Origin: Bacteroidales bacterium | GTDB taxonomy: Bacteria > Bacteroidota > Bacteroidia > Bacteroidales > P3 | NCBI GenBank assembly: GCA_016296345.1 | Contig: JAEDJL010000043.1 | Span: 1-18,472, forward strand | DNA: 18,472 nucleotides | Direction of reading: 5' to 3' | In this document: positions 7,139 to 14,876 of the stretch, piece by piece | Layout of the letters: each line of letters starts with the position of its first letter | How positions within the stretch are numbered: the stretch's first letter is position 1 | Translations under genes and position numbers: made by a program | The notes under the pieces: generated by a model | Told to the model about the DNA's origin: nothing | Databases searched by the model: none | The model's input: the letters and a program-made list of their open reading frames with translations, nothing else

Positions 7139-7675
7139 ATGGAAAGAGTTTATTGTTTCGGAGTGTTGAAACGCCTGCTTATGACGGTGGCTGTGTGTAT
7201 GCTTGCGGCAACAGCTGTGGCGTACGATTTTTCTTCGACACACAAAGGGAAGGAATTGTACTACGACATAACCTCTGCCACAACTGTCAAGGTAACTTAT
7301 CCCTCATACGGAAGCGATTATGCAAGCGGAGATGTTGTCATTCCGACCTAAGTTGCCAACAACGGGACAACTTACAGAGTTACATCTGTCGGCAACAATG
7401 CTTTCAGGGCTTGCAGCAGCCTTGCAGAGATTACAATCGGAAGCAGTGTTGCCACCATAGGGGACTATGCCTTTTACGATTGCCGCAATCTGACTTCCGT
7501 AGTCTCTTTGGCAGCCACTCCGCCGCTTGTCAAATACGAAGCCTTTCCGCAATCGGACAAATGTTCGTTGAGAGTACCTTGCGGCAGCTTGAAGGCATAC
7601 ACCGCCGAAGGCAACTATTGGAGCAAAACCTTTTCACAACGCATCGCCGAAGACTGTAAAAAGCAACTGCGATAA
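7139..7675 (+). pseudogene. BspA-like leucine-rich-repeat surface protein, broken by an in-frame stop
   Basis: From ATG 7139 the frame encodes a signal peptide (ending about ATAVAYDF) and the usual BspA opening (LYYDITSATTVKVTYPS, then DVVIPT), and stops at TAA 7349-7351. The same frame continues at once with 107 codons of matching family sequence (VANNGTTYRVTSVGNNAF, SVATIGDYAFYDCRNLTSV, then the end cap CSLRVPCGSLKAYTAEG) to a second TAA at 7673-7675. The match resumes without a shift, so one base change (for example GAA to TAA) explains it. I see no in-frame ATG or GTG soon after the stop for reinitiation. Intact relatives are exported, bind host or matrix proteins, and have many repeats; this copy has only one or two. 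Its own terminator follows. Sequencing error is the alternative. Confidence 0.75.
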
Positions 7676-7747
7676 AGGCATAGGCAAACCAACACCTACC
7701 CCTGCCTCTTCAAAAGAGCAAACCACACAAGCATACTTTAATTCTAC

Positions 7748-7782
7748 AAGCGATGCAGCGATTGTTGCATCGCTTTTTTTTG
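7748..7782 (+). terminator. Rho-independent terminator after the BspA-like pseudogene
   Basis: A perfect 10-base stem, AAGCGATGCA (7748-7757) with TGCATCGCTT (7766-7775), has an 8-base loop and is followed directly by a run of T through 7781. Confidence 0.88.
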
Positions 7783-7791
7783 TTTACATCC

Positions 7792-7890
7792 AAACATTTC
7801 GGTATTTTCGCATAATTTGGCTCAAAACATTTCGGTATTTTTCCATGATTTGCCTAAAAACATTTTGGTAATTTGGGAAAAAGAACTAAT
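7792..7890. repeat. Three 33-base tandem repeats upstream of the ATPase gene
   Basis: Units begin at 7792, 7825 and 7858, each opening with AAACATTTYGGTA followed by a T-rich stretch. Units 1 and 2 share AAACATTTCGGTATTTT exactly. Unit 3 diverges to AAACATTTTGGTAATTTGGG. Unit 3 contains the -33 box of the ATPase promoter, so binding here would affect transcription. The last 23-base section (7859-7881) recurs perfectly after the gene at 9288-9310. Confidence 0.75.
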
Positions 7891-7894
7891 TTTG
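7864..7894 (+). promoter_or_regulatory. Promoter of the AAA+ ATPase gene
   Basis: TTTG (7864-7867), exactly 19 bases, then TAATTTTG (7887-7894) is a full consensus match. The -33 box lies inside the third tandem repeat. The leader to ATG 7934 is about 35 bases. Confidence 0.75.
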
Positions 7895-7933
7895 TACTCG
7901 TAAAATGCAGGTTTAGAATAGAATTACAGGCTT

Positions 7934-9265
7934 ATGGCAAGGGTATTTAAGAGAAAACTATACGAACGACTCATAGAATGGAAGCAACAAAGCAACGGTA
8001 AGACTGCCATATTGGTAGAAGGAGCAAGACGTGTCGGCAAGTCGACCTTGGTCGAAACGTTTGCCAAAAACGAATATGCGTCATACATCCTCATTGACTT
8101 CAACGAAGCATCGCAACAAGTCAAGTCTCTGTTTTCTGATTTGATGAACAAGGACTATCTCTTCTTGCAGTTGCAATCGCTATACAACGTTGTACTATAC
8201 GAACGCAGGTCTGTCATAATTTTCGATGAGGTTCAGAACTGCCCTTTGGCTCGTCAGGCAATAAAGTATTTGGTAAAAGACGGAAGGTATGACTACATCG
8301 AGACCGGCTCTCTTATCAGTATAAAGAAGAACACCAAAGATATAACCCTGCCAAGCGAAGAAGAAAGAGTAACACTATACCCTATGGACTTTGAGGAGTT
8401 TCGTCAGGCTTTGGGCGATGAGGCTACCGTTCCTCTGCTCCGAACGTTTTATGAAAAGAAACTCCCTTTGAACAATGCACATCGAGACAAGATGAGAGAT
8501 TTCAGGCTTTATATGTTGGTCGGAGGTATGCCTCAGGCTGTCGAAGCCTACATAGAAACCAACAATTTCAGCAAGGTAGATAAGGTCAAAAGAGGAATTA
8601 TTCAGATTTATTTGGACGATTTTCAAAAGCTCGACCCCTCCGGAAGTTTGGAAATGCTCTACAAAGAAATCCCCTCACAGCTTAGTCGTGCAAGCAATCG
8701 CTACAAGCCCTATTCCATACTTGGAAACGTCGGCGATAACAAGCTCTTGGAGATGCTCAAAGACCTCGAAGACAGCAAGACTACTTTGTTTTCCTACCAT
8801 TCCAACGACCCAAATGTGGGAATGTCTCTGACGAAAGATGTTTCCAAGTACAAAATCTTTTGTGCAGATACAGGTTTGTTTGTAACGCTTGCCTTTTGGG
8901 ACAAAGACATTACCGAAAATATTATCTATCAAAAGCTGCTTAACGACAAGCTCGGCACAAATCTCGGATATGTTTATGAGAATGTGATTGCTCAAATGTT
9001 GGCAACATCGGGCAACAAGCTGTTCTACTACACTTGGCAGAAAGATGCCACTCACAACTACGAGATTGACTTCCTTCTTTCTCGCGGAGCAAAGCTCTAT
9101 CCCATAGAAGTAAAGTCCTCGGGTTACAACAGGCATACTTCGCTTGATGCTTTTTGTCAAAAGTATTCGCACATTATCGACAAGCGTTACCTAATCTATA
9201 CCAAGGATTTGAAGAAAGACAATCAAACAATCCTGCTTCCGGTATATATGACCCCGTTTTTATAA
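7934..9265 (+). CDS. AAA+ ATPase with C-terminal DUF4143 (PD-(D/E)XK-like) domain
   Basis: The 443-residue protein is a P-loop ATPase of the AAA_14/DUF4143 type. Walker A is GARRVGKST (30-38, Lys36), Walker B is IIFDEVQ (95-101), and a sensor-like ETGSLISIK follows at about 123-131. The C-terminal part holds the DUF4143 signature, with ADTGLF near residue 315, YEN near 352, and Glu377/Asp379 followed by IEVKS with Glu392 and Lys394. This E-x-D...ExK pattern resembles the core of PD-(D/E)XK nucleases. The biological role of this family is not established. The gene stands alone between terminator and helicase operon, has its own promoter, and is flanked by 23-base direct repeats, which hints that it arrived as a unit or acts on those repeats. 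Its codon use does not look strikingly foreign by eye. Confidence 0.88.
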   Translation: MARVFKRKLYERLIEWKQQSNGKTAILVEGARRVGKSTLVETFAKNEYASYILIDFNEASQQVKSLFSDLMNKDYLFLQLQSLYNVVLYERRSVIIFDEVQNCPLARQAIKYLVKDGRYDYIETGSLISIKKNTKDITLPSEEERVTLYPMDFEEFRQALGDEATVPLLRTFYEKKLPLNNAHRDKMRDFRLYMLVGGMPQAVEAYIETNNFSKVDKVKRGIIQIYLDDFQKLDPSGSLEMLYKEIPSQLSRASNRYKPYSILGNVGDNKLLEMLKDLEDSKTTLFSYHSNDPNVGMSLTKDVSKYKIFCADTGLFVTLAFWDKDITENIIYQKLLNDKLGTNLGYVYENVIAQMLATSGNKLFYYTWQKDATHNYEIDFLLSRGAKLYPIEVKSSGYNRHTSLDAFCQKYSHIIDKRYLIYTKDLKKDNQTILLPVYMTPFL

Positions 9266-9287
9266 AACAGCAAGGGCATTCCTTAGC

Positions 9288-9310
9288 AACATTTTGGTAA
9301 TTTGGGAAAA
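9288..9310. repeat. Downstream perfect copy of the 23-base repeat flanking the ATPase gene
   Basis: This is identical over 23 bases to 7859-7881 (core ACATTTTGGTAATTTGGG), in the same orientation. It lies 22 bases after the ATPase stop and about 60 bases before the helicase promoter. The two copies enclose 1,406 bases containing only the ATPase gene. Confidence 0.8.
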
Positions 9311-9368
9311 TGAGACTGGAGGTTGGTCGGCAAAAGTTTTGAAAATCGGGATTGAAAAGGCGTGTTGG

Positions 9369-9398
9369 TTGTTGTGTGGAATTTTATTTGTATTTTTG
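9369..9398 (+). promoter_or_regulatory. Promoter of the helicase-murA operon
   Basis: TTG (9369-9371), 19 bases, and TATTTTTG (9391-9398) fit the Bacteroidota consensus. The boxes lie inside the longer open frame that begins at 9352, so translation must start downstream, at ATG 9424. Confidence 0.65.
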
Positions 9399-9423
9399 CA
9401 ATCGTGCTTTCAAATGGCTTTTT

Positions 9424-11730
9424 ATGCTTTTAGACGGATTGAATGAACAACAACGAAAGGCGGCTGCTCAGATTGAAGGGGCTGTGATGATAGTTGCAGG
9501 AGCTGGCTCGGGCAAAACCCGTACTCTTACTTACAGGGTGGCTCACCTTTTGCAGAGCGGTGTTTCGCCTTACTCCATTCTTTTGCTTACCTTCACCAAC
9601 AAGGCTGCCAAAGAGATGAAAGACCGAATTGTGGGGCTTGTGGGCGAGAGTGCAAGGGGCATTCTCATGGGTACATTCCACTCTGTGGCTGCCCGAATAC
9701 TGAGAGTGGAAGCCGAAAAGCTCGGCTATTTGAGAAACTTCGTAATCTACGACACTTCCGACACCAAAGCACTGATTGGCACGGTAATCAAAGACATGGG
9801 CTTCGACCCCAAGATTTACAATCCTTCCTATGTACTTGACCGCATTTCCTCTGCAAAGTCTTCCTTGGTCTCTTCGGAAGAATATATCGACGATCCTGTG
9901 CGACAGATGGAAGACCGAGTTGCAGGCAAACCCAAAATCGGCGAGCTATATTTGGAATATGACAGACGCTTGCGAAAAGCCATGGCAATGGACTTTGACG
10001 ACCTTTTGTTTAACTTCCACAAGCTTTTGTCCTGTGACCCTATTGCAGCCGACAAATACCGACAAAGGTTTCGTTATATAATGGTCGATGAGTACCAAGA
10101 CACCAATTATGCACAGTATTTGATAGTTAAAAATCTCGCTTCCCGGCATGGAAATGTCTGTGTGGTGGGAGACGATGCCCAAAGCATCTATGCTTTCAGA
10201 GGAGCGAACATTCAAAACATACTTAACTTCAAAAAGGATTATGACGATGTGCATCTGTTCAAGTTGGAGCAGAATTACCGTTCGTCTCAAAACATAGTAA
10301 TGGCAGCCAATTCGGTTATCGAGAAAAACATCGACCGAATTGAGAAAACCGTTTGGACTTCCAATCCCGAGGGAGAAAAGATTGTCTTCAAGCAGCTTGC
10401 AAACGACCGCTTGGAAGCCGAAGAAGTGAGCAACCAAATCCGACAAAAGAAAAGCGAATTTGCTTGCAGCTATGGCGATATGGCTGTTTTGTATCGCACC
10501 AACAGCCAGTCGAGAGCCTTTGAGGACGCTTTCCGACTAAAAAACATACCTTATATATTATATGGAGGGGTGTCGTTCTATTCGAGAAAGGAGATAAAGA
10601 CAGCCTTGGCATATTTCCGTTTGGTGGTAAACCACAGAGACGACGATGCTTTTGCAAGAGTGGTGAACTATCCTGCAAGGGGCATTGGTCAGACGACCTT
10701 GGACAGGCTTAAAGTGGCAGCCGATACTCTCAACTGCTCGATGTTCGATGCTGTAATGTCGCAAAGGCTTGCCGAGTTTGGCATAAGAGCAGCCACAGAA
10801 GAGAAATTATCAAACTTTTGCAGCTTCATAGCAGCCTTTTCGGTCGATTTGTACAAAAAGAACGCCTTGGAACTTGGCGAAGACATCATAAAGAGAACCA
10901 AACTCATCGAAGCCTTCAAACAAGAAGACAAGTTGGAGAACACCGACAGGGCAGAAAACATAGAAGAGCTTATAACAGGTCTGCAATCCTTTGTCTCAAT
11001 GGAGCAGAACCAAATAATAGACGAGCTGACGGGCGAAGAAATATCGGTGGACAAGCGAACGCTCGATGTTTACTTGCAACAAATATCGCTAATGAGCGAC
11101 TTGGACAAAGAAGAAGAGAACACCGACAGCGTTACCCTCATGACTATACACAGTTCCAAAGGATTGGAATTTGACCATGTCTTTATAGTCGGCATGGAGG
11201 AGAACTTGTTTCCTTCCACACTCTCTTTGGCTTCACGAAGCGAGCTTGAAGAAGAGCGAAGACTGTTTTACGTTGCAATCACTCGGGCAAAGCAGAGCGT
11301 CTTTCTATCTTGTGCCAACATGAGATACAAATACGGACAAGTCATCTTTTCGGAAAAGAGCCGCTTTATTAACGATATAGACCCCGAATACTTGCAATCC
11401 TCTTGCGAAAAGAAGCCTCCGCTTCCTTTCTCACAAAGGGCTGCAATGCCGAAGCGACCTTTGCCGAAAGAAAAAAAGCGACCGCTTCCCATTGCGAGCG
11501 TAAGGCGAAATGTTCTCACCAAACATTCGGAAGCTCAGACAGCTTGGGAGGACCTGCCTTCGCAAGACTGCAAAGAGGGCATGAGAGTATATCACGACAA
11601 ATTCGGAGCAGGACTTGTCAAAAGCGTCGAAGGCAGTGGTGCAGACACAAAAGCCTTGGTCGATTTTGACGAACATGGCATCAAGACTTTGATTTTGCGA
11701 TTTGCCAAATTGAAAAAAATTACACAATGA
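9424..11730 (+). CDS. uvrD: UvrD/PcrA-type ATP-dependent 3'-5' DNA helicase
   Basis: The 768-residue superfamily 1A helicase unwinds DNA in excision and mismatch repair and clears replication blocks. All motifs are present in order: Q-motif LNEQQRKA (6-13), Walker A AGAGSGKT (25-32), TFTNKAAKEMK (Ia), GTFHSVAARIL (Ib), Walker B VDEYQD (221-226), GDDAQSIYAFRG (III), EQNYRSSQNI (IV), TLMTIHSSKGLEFDHVFI (V) and EEERRLFYVAITRAK (VI). The C-terminal 50 residues (GMRVYHDKFGAGLVKSVEG onward) form the Tudor-like tail of PcrA/UvrD that contacts RNA polymerase. Length is somewhat over the typical 720-750. The longer frame from 9352 is rejected because it contains the promoter. The stop overlaps the next start as ATGA, so translation is probably coupled. 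PcrA and UvrD cannot be told apart here. Confidence 0.93.
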   Translation: MLLDGLNEQQRKAAAQIEGAVMIVAGAGSGKTRTLTYRVAHLLQSGVSPYSILLLTFTNKAAKEMKDRIVGLVGESARGILMGTFHSVAARILRVEAEKLGYLRNFVIYDTSDTKALIGTVIKDMGFDPKIYNPSYVLDRISSAKSSLVSSEEYIDDPVRQMEDRVAGKPKIGELYLEYDRRLRKAMAMDFDDLLFNFHKLLSCDPIAADKYRQRFRYIMVDEYQDTNYAQYLIVKNLASRHGNVCVVGDDAQSIYAFRGANIQNILNFKKDYDDVHLFKLEQNYRSSQNIVMAANSVIEKNIDRIEKTVWTSNPEGEKIVFKQLANDRLEAEEVSNQIRQKKSEFACSYGDMAVLYRTNSQSRAFEDAFRLKNIPYILYGGVSFYSRKEIKTALAYFRLVVNHRDDDAFARVVNYPARGIGQTTLDRLKVAADTLNCSMFDAVMSQRLAEFGIRAATEEKLSNFCSFIAAFSVDLYKKNALELGEDIIKRTKLIEAFKQEDKLENTDRAENIEELITGLQSFVSMEQNQIIDELTGEEISVDKRTLDVYLQQISLMSDLDKEEENTDSVTLMTIHSSKGLEFDHVFIVGMEENLFPSTLSLASRSELEEERRLFYVAITRAKQSVFLSCANMRYKYGQVIFSEKSRFINDIDPEYLQSSCEKKPPLPFSQRAAMPKRPLPKEKKRPLPIASVRRNVLTKHSEAQTAWEDLPSQDCKEGMRVYHDKFGAGLVKSVEGSGADTKALVDFDEHGIKTLILRFAKLKKITQ

Positions 11731-12368
11731 ATTATAACACACAGCGAAAGAAACTATCTGTGCCTGAGTATGGCAGAAACATTCAAGGATTGGTCGATTA
11801 TGCTTTGACCATAGAAGACAGAGAAACACGCACAGCCTTTGCCCACATAGTGGTGAGTGCAATGGCACAAGTCAATCCCTCAGTCAGAGAGACAAGCAAC
11901 TACAAACACAAATTATGGGACCATTTGTTCATCATGTCCGACTATAAATTGGACGTCGATGCTCCATATCCCATGCCTACAATAGAGCAAGTCGAGAGCA
12001 AACCCAAGCCATTGAGCTACAAATCGTCGGTTATCCGTTTCCGTCCCTACGGCAAGCTGATTGAAAACATGATTGACAAGGTCATAGAGATGCCCGAAGG
12101 AGAGGAAAAGCAGACCCTGATTGAGATGATAGCACAACACTTGAAGAAAGCCTACTTGCAGTGGAACGTGAGCAGCTGCGACGACGAGATGATACTCCAA
12201 CACTTTGAGCAACTCTCACACGGACAGCTCAAACTGCACGAAGACTTCAAGCTCCACAGCACCAAAAGACTTCTCGGCACATATCAAAATCCCAAATCGA
12301 AAAACCATTTTCAGCAAAACCAAAATAAGAAGAAACAAAACAACAAACAAAAAAAGCAAATCCAATGA
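11727..12368 (+). CDS. DUF4290 family protein
   Basis: The 213-residue cytoplasmic protein matches DUF4290, a Bacteroidota family with no known function, recognised by the opening MNYNTQRKKLSVPEYGRNIQ and the segment KHKLWDHLFIMSDYKLDVD. It looks mostly helical, with no signal or membrane segment. The last 25 residues are a low-complexity Lys/Gln/Asn tail (NQNKKKQNNKQKKQ), suggestive of RNA or nucleic-acid contact but unproven. It shares ATGA overlaps with the helicase upstream and with murA downstream, so it is probably translated in step with both. Pairing with murA is, to my recollection, common in Bacteroidota, which makes a housekeeping role likely. Confidence 0.85.
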   Translation: MNYNTQRKKLSVPEYGRNIQGLVDYALTIEDRETRTAFAHIVVSAMAQVNPSVRETSNYKHKLWDHLFIMSDYKLDVDAPYPMPTIEQVESKPKPLSYKSSVIRFRPYGKLIENMIDKVIEMPEGEEKQTLIEMIAQHLKKAYLQWNVSSCDDEMILQHFEQLSHGQLKLHEDFKLHSTKRLLGTYQNPKSKNHFQQNQNKKKQNNKQKKQIQ

Positions 12369-13669
12369 GTTCATTCGAGATTGTCGGAGGCAAGAGGCTC
12401 TCGGGAGAGATTGTTCCGCAGGGAGCAAAGAACGAAGCACTGCAAGTGATATGTGCTGTTTTGCTTACTGATTGTGAGGTAACGATAGACAATATTCCCG
12501 ACATAAGAGACGTAAACAAGTTGATAGAACTCCTTGAATATTTGGGAGTAAAGGTACATAAGCTCGCAAAAGGAACATACAGCTTCAAAGCCGACCGAAT
12601 TGACATCGACAGAGTAAGCACCGAGAGATATTCTCAAATGGCTGCTTCGCTCCGAGGCTCGGTCATGTTGGCAGGAGCAATGTTGGGACGTTTCCACAGA
12701 GCATTCGTTCCCACCCCGGGAGGAGACAAGATAGGCAGAAGACGTTTGGATACTCACTTTTCGGGATTTGAAAAGCTTGGAGCAACAATCACCTACTCTT
12801 TTGAGAAAAAAGCATACGATGTGAGTTGCAATCGCTTGGAAGGTTGCTATATGCTGTTGGACGAAGCCTCGGTAACGGGAACTGCAAACATAATCATGGC
12901 AGCCGTTTTGGCAGAAGGCACTACCACCATTTTCAATGCAGCCTGCGAACCATACGTTTCACAGCTCTGCACCATGCTCAACTCTATGGGAGCGAAGATT
13001 TCGGGTGTCGGAAGCAACCTTCTGACAATCGAAGGCGTCAAATCGCTCTCGGGTTGCTCACACCGCCTTCTTCCCGACATGATTGAAGTCGGCAGCTTCA
13101 TAGGTCTTGCAGCCATGACCAAGTCCGACATCACCATAAAGCAGGTAAACCTCAAACAACTCGGCAACATACCCGACACCTTCCGCCGCTTGGGAATACA
13201 AATCGAAGCAAAGGACGACGATTTGCACATTCCCTCACAAGAACTATACGAAGTGGAGACCTTTATGGACGGTTCTATAATGACAATATCCGATGCCCCT
13301 TGGCCCGGATTTACTCCCGACCTTATCAGTATAGCCTTGGTTGTTGCCACTCAGGCAAAGGGAAGTGTGCTTATTCACCAAAAAATGTTCGAGAGCCGAT
13401 TGTTCTTTGTCGATAAGCTGATTGACATGGGAGCAAAGATAATTTTGTGCGACCCTCACAGGGCAACGGTCATAGGCTCTGAAAGAAAATACCCTTTGAG
13501 AGGCGTCCGCATGGTTTCGCCCGACATAAGGGCAGGAGTGGCTCTGTTGATTGCCGCCTTGTCTGCCGAGGGCAGGAGCGTGATTGACAATATCGAACAG
13601 ATAGACCGCGGCTATCAAGACATAGACATAAGATTGAGAAGTTTGGGAGCAGACATAAGAAGATTGTAA
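12365..13669 (+). CDS. murA: UDP-N-acetylglucosamine 1-carboxyvinyltransferase with Asp in place of the active-site Cys
   Basis: The 434-residue enzyme transfers enolpyruvate from PEP to UDP-GlcNAc, the first committed step of peptidoglycan synthesis in the cytoplasm. Lys22-Asn23 in GAKNEALQ match the E. coli catalytic pair. SLRGSVMLAGAMLGRF (95-110), PGFTPDL (holding the likely general-base Asp), IRAGVALLIAALSAEG and the C-terminal IDRGYQDIDIRLRSLGADI are all typical. The loop usually read GGCxIGxRP is here GGDKIGRRR, with Asp121 in place of the Cys (Cys115 in E. coli) that fosfomycin alkylates. Asp variants are known to be active and fosfomycin-resistant in Mycobacterium and Chlamydia. The start overlaps the DUF4290 stop as ATGA. 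All other key residues are present, so the enzyme should be functional. Confidence 0.95.
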   Translation: MSSFEIVGGKRLSGEIVPQGAKNEALQVICAVLLTDCEVTIDNIPDIRDVNKLIELLEYLGVKVHKLAKGTYSFKADRIDIDRVSTERYSQMAASLRGSVMLAGAMLGRFHRAFVPTPGGDKIGRRRLDTHFSGFEKLGATITYSFEKKAYDVSCNRLEGCYMLLDEASVTGTANIIMAAVLAEGTTTIFNAACEPYVSQLCTMLNSMGAKISGVGSNLLTIEGVKSLSGCSHRLLPDMIEVGSFIGLAAMTKSDITIKQVNLKQLGNIPDTFRRLGIQIEAKDDDLHIPSQELYEVETFMDGSIMTISDAPWPGFTPDLISIALVVATQAKGSVLIHQKMFESRLFFVDKLIDMGAKIILCDPHRATVIGSERKYPLRGVRMVSPDIRAGVALLIAALSAEGRSVIDNIEQIDRGYQDIDIRLRSLGADIRRL

Positions 13670-13673
13670 CACA

Positions 13674-14843
13674 ATGAATATCAATTTGTATTTTAATCCG
13701 GTAAATGCAGGATACCTTTCTTTGGACAGCTTGCCGGAAGACAGTTTGTCGAGACAGGTGTTGATAAATACCGATGAGCGAACCATAGACATGGACATGA
13801 CAAACATTATTGCCGACATGGCAATAGTGGGAGTGAGAGGCGGGAATGAGAGTACGGACAGAGACTTTTGCAGTGCCGATGCAATAAGAAAGCAATTCTA
13901 CAGCCTCAAACAGCACAGAAAACCGCTCCGCCTTGTCGATTTGGGCAACCTCAAATCGGGCAGAACCCGCAAAGACACATACGCAGCCTTGGCAGAAGTG
14001 TGCAATATATTGTTGCAAAACAGGATAATACCCGTCATATTGGCACAAGACAACGACATGGCAATAGGAAACTACACTGCATACGAACAGATAGGACAGA
14101 TTATCAATGTGTTCAACATCGACAGCGAGATAGATTTTGCAGACATCAAAAACGGAATAAACAACCACAACTTCCTCAACTACTTGTTTTGCAATCAACC
14201 CAACTATTTGTTCAACTATACCCATGTTGCCTACCAGTCCTATTTGGTGTCGCACTCTCTGATTGACCTTATGCACCGAATGAAGTTTGAGACCTACCGC
14301 CTCGGAGAGATACAAAACCAAATCGAGACCACCGAACCCCTTGTTCGCAATGCCGATATGTTTATGGCAGACGTCAGTGCATTGAGAGCGTCCGATTCTC
14401 CGTGCAGCAAAAACCCTCACGGACTTTACGGAGAAGAGTTTTGCAAGATAGTGAACTTTGCAGGAATGAGCGACAAGCTCACCTCCATGGGATTTTATGG
14501 CTACAAGGCAGAGGACGATGCAGACAGCAGAACAGCCAAGCTGCTTTCCCATGCACTTTGGTACTTTGTCGAGGGTTATAATTGGCGAAAGAGCGACTAT
14601 CCGTACAAAGACCAAAAGAACTACTACAAGTTCAATGTAATCATTTCGGAAGACCAAACGATAGTATTCTACAAAAGCAAGAAGAGCGAACGCTGGTGGA
14701 TGCAGGTCAGCTGCCCCGACGAATTGCAACAAAAGTACCTCCGACACTATCTTGTGCCATGTACCTACAACGACTACAACGAAGCAATGCAGGGCAACCT
14801 TCCCGACCGCTGGCTTTTGGCATATAGCAAACTCAATCTCTGA
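13674..14843 (+). CDS. Arginase-superfamily (formimidoylglutamase-like) protein with altered metal site
   Basis: The 389-residue protein resembles the Bacteroidota proteins usually annotated formimidoylglutamase, members of the arginase/ureohydrolase fold that hydrolyse amidino groups using two Mn ions. The three ligand-bearing segments can be located but are altered: ILAQDNDMAIG (122-132) where arginases have GGxHS (His to Asn127), NIDSEIDF (148-155) where they have DAHxD (His to Glu152, Asp150 and Asp154 kept), and MADVSALRASDSP (231-243) where they have SxDxDxxDP (one Asp to Ser235). Roughly half of the ligands are therefore missing. RGGNES (55-60) and the GLYGEE and AGMSDKLTSMGFYGY stretches look family-specific. 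It is the last gene of the operon, 4 bases after murA. Catalysis is doubtful; a structural or regulatory role is possible. Confidence 0.8.
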   Translation: MNINLYFNPVNAGYLSLDSLPEDSLSRQVLINTDERTIDMDMTNIIADMAIVGVRGGNESTDRDFCSADAIRKQFYSLKQHRKPLRLVDLGNLKSGRTRKDTYAALAEVCNILLQNRIIPVILAQDNDMAIGNYTAYEQIGQIINVFNIDSEIDFADIKNGINNHNFLNYLFCNQPNYLFNYTHVAYQSYLVSHSLIDLMHRMKFETYRLGEIQNQIETTEPLVRNADMFMADVSALRASDSPCSKNPHGLYGEEFCKIVNFAGMSDKLTSMGFYGYKAEDDADSRTAKLLSHALWYFVEGYNWRKSDYPYKDQKNYYKFNVIISEDQTIVFYKSKKSERWWMQVSCPDELQQKYLRHYLVPCTYNDYNEAMQGNLPDRWLLAYSKLNL

Positions 14844-14876
14844 ATGTATTGATTATCAATTAAAAGCATAATTGCA

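Noticed and set aside
7081..7659. Open frame of 192 codons overlapping the BspA-like pseudogene in another frame
   Set aside because: Its translation is Cys/Arg/Gln-rich and unlike any family, whereas the frame from 7139 matches BspA sequence on both sides of the stop.
7792..7890. CRISPR array
   Set aside because: The three 33-base units touch each other without spacers, vary in sequence, and no cas gene is near.
9352..9423. Upstream start for the helicase
   Set aside because: The added residues (Cys/Phe/Tyr-rich) do not belong to UvrD proteins, and the segment holds the promoter boxes.
13470..14747. Long open frame of 425 codons on the minus strand, opposite murA and the arginase-like gene
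   Set aside because: It lies fully antisense to two well-supported genes, is rich in Val, Cys and His with no family resemblance, and has no promoter box or sensible start. It is an effect of codon bias on the real strand.
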